9,629 bases of DNA, taken from positions 1 through 9,629 of the forward strand of contig CAJODX010000030.1 in the NCBI GenBank assembly GCA_905233295.1. Reading direction: 5' to 3'. The stretch comes from an uncultured Synergistales bacterium. Lineage in GTDB: Bacteria > Synergistota > Synergistia > Synergistales > Aminobacteriaceae. This document shows, in pieces, positions 6,668 through 9,629 of the stretch; the first letter of the stretch is position 1, and each line of letters starts with the position of its first letter. A model generated the notes under the pieces. That model ran no database searches, was not told where the DNA came from, and saw nothing but the letters and a program-made list of their open reading frames with translations. A program made the translations under genes and the position numbers.

Positions 6668-7387
6668 TTATTTTGAATTTATTCTCTTGAAAATTTCCTG
6701 ATAAGCTTCTTCGACTCCGCCTAAATCTCTTCTGAATCTGTCTTTGTCAAGTTTTTCGTTTGTTTTTGCATCCCAGAATCTGCATGTGTCAGGCGAGATT
6801 TCGTCAGCTAAAATTATTTCGCCGTCCGGAAGTCTTCCAGCCTCGATTTTGAAGTCGATTAATTTAACTCCGATGCCTGCGAAAAATTCTTTGAGAACAT
6901 CATTGACTTTGTAAGCAAGATTTTTAATGTCCTCAAGCTCTTTTTCAGTGGCAACACCAAGCGCGATGATATGCGAGTCGTTGATTAACGGATCATTGAG
7001 AGCGTCATTTTTCAACGAAAATTCAAGTGTCGGACATTTGAGAGCCGTGCCTTCCTCAACGCCGTAACGTTTTGAGAATGATCCCGCGGCAACGTTCCTG
7101 ATGATGATTTCAAGCGGAACGATTTTCACGGCTTTAACGACTGTTTCGCGGTCGCTGAGCTGTTCAACAAAATGAGTTTTAACTCCGTTTTTTTCGAGCA
7201 TGGCGAACATTAAATTGCTCATCTTGTTGTTGATAACGCCTTTGCCTTCGATAGTGCCGTGTTTCAGACCGTTGAAAGCTGTTGCGTCATCTTTGTATTC
7301 AACGATGTAAAAATCCGAGCTGTCTGTGGCGAAAACTTTTTTTGCCTTGCCTTCATAAATCTGATTTAATTTTTTAAGATTACTCAT
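6668..7387 (-). CDS. purC: Phosphoribosylaminoimidazole-succinocarboxamide synthase (SAICAR synthetase)
   Basis: PurC joins CAIR and aspartate with ATP to give SAICAR in de novo purine synthesis. The 239-residue length is typical of the bacterial single-domain enzyme. Motifs in order are YEGKAKKVF (11-19), DDATAFNG (33-40), the signature PLEIIIRNVAAGS (91-103), KLIDFKIEAG (175-184) and LADEISPDTCRFWD (193-206), which together cover the ATP/CAIR-binding site. The ATG at 7387 has a good ribosome binding site (AAGGAGAG, 7405-7398) with a 10-nt spacer AAAAATTTTT. It follows the membrane-protein gene by only 25 nt, with no terminator or promoter seen, and precedes purF by 12 nt. It is therefore probably transcribed from the rpsF end, an unusual arrangement for a purine gene. 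Confidence 0.98.
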   Translation of the reverse strand: MSNLKKLNQIYEGKAKKVFATDSSDFYIVEYKDDATAFNGLKHGTIEGKGVINNKMSNLMFAMLEKNGVKTHFVEQLSDRETVVKAVKIVPLEIIIRNVAAGSFSKRYGVEEGTALKCPTLEFSLKNDALNDPLINDSHIIALGVATEKELEDIKNLAYKVNDVLKEFFAGIGVKLIDFKIEAGRLPDGEIILADEISPDTCRFWDAKTNEKLDKDRFRRDLGGVEEAYQEIFKRINSK

Positions 7388-7397
7388 AAAAATTTTT

Positions 7398-7405
7398 CTC
7401 TCCTT
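7398..7405 (-). promoter_or_regulatory. Ribosome binding site of purC
   Basis: Minus strand AAGGAGAG, 10 nt before the purC ATG. The spacer AAAAATTTTT is identical to that of rplU. Confidence 0.9.
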
Positions 7406-7412
7406 AAAAATT

Positions 7413-8342
7413 TTAAGATTTGAATTTTATTCTTTCACGAAGATTTAATATCATATCGCTCATTCCAATGACTATCAGCCAAGCCCAAAAGAACGGAATG
7501 AAAAGTATAACGCAGATAAAAATTTTTGCGGCGCGTTTCAGTTTGAAGCCGTCCATAATCCAGACTGACATTGACAGCCCCTGAATGAACATGAAAACGT
7601 TTATGACGATTTGCAGATTCATCAAAAAGACAGCACCGTCAAACCATGTTTCAGTGTCTATGAAATAACTGAAAACAAGACTCAAAACTCCCGTAATAAA
7701 CACTGACAAAGGAAAACGCCACATCTTGAACTCCGGAAGAGCGGGCGGAAAATTTTTTGAATCAGGCGAAAATTTCTTAACGTACCTTCCGCAGAGTGAA
7801 TAAACTAAAAAAGATTCAACACCTGCGTAAACCGTCAAAAATGTTGGAATCAAATACGGAAAAAATGCGAGAATCTGCCGCACAGACTGCTGAAGCTCGG
7901 GATTATCGCCGTAGAGTTCCTGTATAGTCTGAGCCATCTGCGCAGCGTCAGGCATTAAAATATTTTTTCCCGTGAAAAAATAAAATGTTGCCAACAGGAT
8001 CGTTTTGAAAATTATCGAAGTTCCGGCGCATATTAAAAAACTTTCGGGCGCGGAAAATTTTTTGACCTCTTTAATATCCGCACGCGATACAGAATATACA
8101 CTCGCAGCAACAGGAGCGCAGCCTATCAGAAAATACACCGCCATCACCGGCGAAAAAATTATAAAGATCGTAATCTCGATCATTATTTCGGCGATGCTCA
8201 TCCGTTTCTGACCTTCAAGACAGCCGTATACCGCAAGAGGCAAAGGACAGAGCATCAACCCGGCGAATCCTAAAACAGGCAAAAAAAACCCTGCGAATAT
8301 CAGGGCTGATGTGATTAACACGCAGGGAATTATTTTTTTCAT
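7413..8342 (-). CDS. Polytopic membrane protein, YybS/DUF2232-like (tentative)
   Basis: This 309-residue protein is strongly hydrophobic, with about seven or eight membrane segments near residues 4-22, 24-40, 52-82, 100-123, 157-183, 208-228, 236-262 and 272-298. Charged or polar loops lie between them, notably residues 124-156 and 186-207. Features recalling the YybS/DUF2232 family are the segment ALPEFKMWRFPLSVF (201-215), the late membrane helices, and the end GMSDMILNLRERIK (293-306, compare a G..D...D/N.R.R end). Context agrees: YybS-type genes commonly lie near rpsR/rplI in Firmicutes. Function is not established; the family resembles membrane components of transport systems, but that is inference. 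The ATG at 8342 is 28 nt after the rpsR stop and lacks a clear Shine-Dalgarno sequence. The gdpP and rplI genes often found next to yybS are absent, and purC follows instead. Confidence 0.85.
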   Translation of the reverse strand: MKKIIPCVLITSALIFAGFFLPVLGFAGLMLCPLPLAVYGCLEGQKRMSIAEIMIEITIFIIFSPVMAVYFLIGCAPVAASVYSVSRADIKEVKKFSAPESFLICAGTSIIFKTILLATFYFFTGKNILMPDAAQMAQTIQELYGDNPELQQSVRQILAFFPYLIPTFLTVYAGVESFLVYSLCGRYVKKFSPDSKNFPPALPEFKMWRFPLSVFITGVLSLVFSYFIDTETWFDGAVFLMNLQIVINVFMFIQGLSMSVWIMDGFKLKRAAKIFICVILFIPFFWAWLIVIGMSDMILNLRERIKFKS

Positions 8343-8370
8343 ATTTCAATCTACGCCGTTGAAAGGCGAT

Positions 8371-8673
8371 TTAATCAAGCGAATAAGGCAGAAGAGCCAT
8401 ATATCTTGCGCGTTTGATTGCTTCGGTCAAAAGACGCTGATGTTTTGCGCAGTTGCCTGTAACGCGGCGCGGAATAATTTTTCCTCTCTCGCTGATATAC
8501 TTGCGGAGCTTTTCAACATCTTTGTAATCTACATGCTCCTGTTTTTCAACGCAGTAATAGCAAAATTTCGGTCTGCGTCTTGAATTTCTGTTACGAAGTC
8601 CGCCGCCGTTTGCTCCGTTGCGCACTGGTGCGCCCGGTTTGCTTTCGCGCGTGGTATTTTCACGTTCGTTCAT
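8371..8673 (-). CDS. rpsR: 30S ribosomal protein S18 (zinc-ligand, C+ form)
   Basis: S18 binds S6 on the platform of the 30S subunit. The core DYKDVEKLRKYISERGKIIP (49-68), RRVTGNCAKHQR (69-80) and IKRARYMALLPY (86-97) is diagnostic. Cys38, Cys41, Cys75 and His78 (CYYC and CAKH) form a complete set of likely zinc ligands, the C+ type that is lost in many S18 paralogues. The N-terminal tail of about 35 residues, rich in Asn, Arg and Gly (NGANGGGLRNRNSRRR), makes the protein 100 residues, longer than the 75-80 common for S18. The ATG at 8673 has the ribosome binding site AGAGGAAG (8692-8685), 11 nt upstream. It follows ssb by 33 nt. Confidence 0.98.
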   Translation of the reverse strand: MNERENTTRESKPGAPVRNGANGGGLRNRNSRRRPKFCYYCVEKQEHVDYKDVEKLRKYISERGKIIPRRVTGNCAKHQRLLTEAIKRARYMALLPYSLD

Positions 8674-8692
8674 TTCTGTAAAAACTTCCTCT

Positions 8693-8708
8693 CTCTTAAC
8701 TCTTAACT
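8693..8708. repeat. Heptanucleotide tandem duplication (CTCTTAA, 2.3 copies)
   Basis: CTCTTAA occurs at 8693-8699 and again at 8700-8706, followed by CT. It fills the ssb-rpsR gap just upstream of the rpsR ribosome binding site, and the partial third copy runs into the ssb stop codon. Confidence 0.85.
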
Positions 8709-9261
8709 AAAACGGAATGTCGCTGGCATCTTCGCCGCCAAGAAAACTCGGTTCAAAACCTCCGAAGCCGCTTTCGCCGATACTCTTGCCGAAACTTTCA
8801 TCGACAGGCGGTGTTGCCGGATCAAAAGCCGGTGGCTGACTGTAATTGCTTGCGTCATTGCTGCTCTGACGGGCTGGCTGGTAAGAATTGCCTCTATTCC
8901 ATTGAGAACTTCCTGAATTTTGGGAATTTCCCCCGCTTAAGAACATGACGTTGCTCGCAACTACTTCGGTGCTGTATCTTTTGCCTGAACCGTCTCTTGC
9001 TTCGTAGCTGCTCGTCTGAAGCCGACCTTCGATTAAAACAGCGCTTCCTTTTTTGAGATATTTTCCGCAGTTTTCCGCCTGCGCTCCCCATACTACAACG
9101 TTTACGTATTCTGTGCTTTCCTGAATTTCGCCGTTTTCATTACGTCTTGCGGAGTTAATTGCAACGCTGAATCTGGCGTATGTGTTTTTGTTTACAGTAA
9201 CACGTACATCGGGGTCGCGGGTCAGATTGCCTGCAATAATTACACGATTAAAACCTCTCAT
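8707..9261 (-). CDS. ssb: Single-stranded DNA-binding protein
   Basis: SSB coats single-stranded DNA in replication, recombination and repair and recruits partner enzymes. The 184 residues comprise an OB fold at about 1-110 (FNRVIIAGNLTRDPDVR at 4-20, EYVNVVVWGAQAENCGKYLKKG at 51-72 and LIEGRLQTSSYEARDGSGK at 76-94). A disordered linker rich in Ser, Asn, Gln, Gly and Pro follows (about 111-172), and then the acidic tip GGEDASDIPF, whose DIPF end is the conserved partner-binding tail. The ATG at 9261 has the strong ribosome binding site AGGAGG (9276-9271) with a 9-nt spacer, and the stop is TAG. It lies between rpsF and rpsR, the usual order in Firmicutes and many other bacteria, with 23 nt from rpsF. 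Confidence 0.98.
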   Translation of the reverse strand: MRGFNRVIIAGNLTRDPDVRVTVNKNTYARFSVAINSARRNENGEIQESTEYVNVVVWGAQAENCGKYLKKGSAVLIEGRLQTSSYEARDGSGKRYSTEVVASNVMFLSGGNSQNSGSSQWNRGNSYQPARQSSNDASNYSQPPAFDPATPPVDESFGKSIGESGFGGFEPSFLGGEDASDIPF

Positions 9262-9284
9262 CGCAAAAAACCTCCTGCCTTGAA

Positions 9285-9563
9285 TTAATCAAGAACAATC
9301 ACAAGCTGACGGTACACATTTGCACGCAGACCCAGCACACGGCGAAGCTCAAAGGTCTGTGCCGGTTCAAGCTCAAAGTTGAACAGAACATAATAACCTT
9401 CTGTTTGTTTGCGAATGGGATAAGCGAGGGTCTTTTTGCCCCACGCATCTGTTTTTGACACAGTGCCGCCGAGATTTTTCAGAAGCTCTTCGATTTTGGA
9501 AATTTCCTCGCTCTGGTTTTCGGTTGTTGCGTCAAGAATAACAAGCATTTCATATTTACGCAC
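9285..9563 (-). CDS. rpsF: 30S ribosomal protein S6
   Basis: S6 binds S18 and the central domain of 16S rRNA. The 92-residue protein has the expected start MRKYEMLVILDATTENQ, the segment LLKNLGGTVSKTDAWGKKTLAYPI (27-50), and the closing LGLRANVYRQLVIVLD region. The start is GTG at 9563, chosen because MRKYE is the normal S6 N-terminus and an AGGAGGT ribosome binding site lies 7 nt upstream. The next ATG would remove five conserved residues and has no such site. It is the first visible gene of the block with ssb and rpsR. A structured leader precedes it, consistent with the known feedback control of rpsF by the S6:S18 complex. Confidence 0.97.
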   Translation of the reverse strand: MRKYEMLVILDATTENQSEEISKIEELLKNLGGTVSKTDAWGKKTLAYPIRKQTEGYYVLFNFELEPAQTFELRRVLGLRANVYRQLVIVLD

Positions 9564-9570
9564 TCTCTAC

Positions 9571-9577
9571 ACCTCCT
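9571..9577 (-). promoter_or_regulatory. Ribosome binding site of rpsF (fixes the GTG start)
   Basis: Minus strand AGGAGGT, 7 nt before the GTG at 9563. It directly adjoins AGGG (9581-9578), which can pair with upstream leader sequence, so leader folding could affect its access. Confidence 0.93.
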
Positions 9578-9625
9578 CCCTGTGGTCTTTGGTCTTCCGT
9601 TTGTGCGTTGTCCCGGAAGACAGGG
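9578..9625 (-). promoter_or_regulatory. rpsF leader structure, candidate S6:S18 autoregulatory element
   Basis: On the minus strand GTCTTCCG (9621-9614) and CGGAAGAC (9599-9592) form a perfect 8-bp stem with a 14-nt loop. An outer pairing CCCT (9625-9622) with AGGG (9581-9578) encloses it, leaving an asymmetric CAAAGACCAC bulge and ending at the ribosome binding site. Because GAAGACC and AAAGACC are a tandem near-duplicate, the left strand CCCTGTCTT can instead pair with AAGA plus CAGGG, leaving CCG unpaired. Leaders recognised by S6:S18 are known in bacteria, with an important CCG trinucleotide as I recall; membership of this one is inferred from position and shape. Confidence 0.6.
9584..9597. 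repeat. Heptanucleotide tandem near-duplication (GGTCTTT/GGTCTTC)
   Basis: GGTCTTT (9584-9590) is followed directly by GGTCTTC (9591-9597), one mismatch. On the transcribed strand this gives GAAGACC then AAAGACC, which supplies the alternative right-hand pairing partners in the rpsF leader. Confidence 0.85.
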
Positions 9626-9629
9626 CTTG

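Noticed and set aside
8352..8366. CGCC/GGCG hairpin between rpsR and the membrane-protein gene
   Set aside because: Only four base pairs with a 7-nt loop and no T-run, so too weak to call a terminator.
8311..8583. Plus-strand frame opposite rpsR and the membrane gene
   Set aside because: It is antisense to rpsR, whose protein is strongly conserved, and has no ribosome binding site.
1..9629. tRNA genes, insertion sequences, phage genes or a hidden defence system
   Set aside because: No cloverleaf or CCA-end pattern, transposase or integrase motif, or inverted-repeat pair was seen, and nearly all the DNA is occupied by recognised housekeeping genes.

Overview
The window is housekeeping chromosomal DNA from an AT-rich bacterium of the Firmicutes or a related lineage (Synergistota is possible; I cannot settle the phylum). 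The clearest lineage clues are an L27 with an N-terminal LQFFA extension next to its processing protease Prp, a [4Fe-4S]/propeptide PurF of the Bacillus type, a C+ (zinc-ligand) S18, and a YybS/DUF2232-like membrane protein beside rpsR. Coding density is very high. I see no tRNA, rRNA, insertion sequence, phage gene or CRISPR array.

Layout: the plus strand carries the last two thirds of carB (2-2149, entering from the left edge), ending at a strong intrinsic terminator (2156-2190). Everything else is on the minus strand, converging on carB. In transcription order (right to left) these genes form two blocks. Block A is rpsF-ssb-rpsR-(YybS-like membrane protein)-purC-purF (9563 down to 5276). 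It is preceded at the right edge by a structured rpsF leader, and its promoter is probably off-window. Block B is rplU-prp-rpmA-obgE-nadD (5140 down to 2239). It has its own extended -10 promoter at about 5230 and a leader containing a terminator-like hairpin.

How the genes work together: block A joins two 30S proteins (S6 and S18, which bind each other in the ribosome) and SSB to a membrane protein and two purine-synthesis enzymes, PurC and PurF. Block B makes the 50S proteins L21 and L27, the protease that matures L27, the ribosome-assembly GTPase Obg and the NAD-synthesis enzyme NadD. A hairpin with a GCAA loop and T-tracts separates rpmA from obgE and may lower obgE-nadD expression relative to the ribosomal genes. 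CarB supplies carbamoyl phosphate for pyrimidines and arginine.

No undescribed defence or mobile system is visible. The points worth following up are regulatory and organisational: the rpsF leader with competing pairings, the rpmA/obgE attenuator-like hairpin, the rplU leader, the purC-purF genes downstream of the S6 operon, heptanucleotide tandem duplications in three separate gaps, and several genes with no recognisable Shine-Dalgarno sequence.
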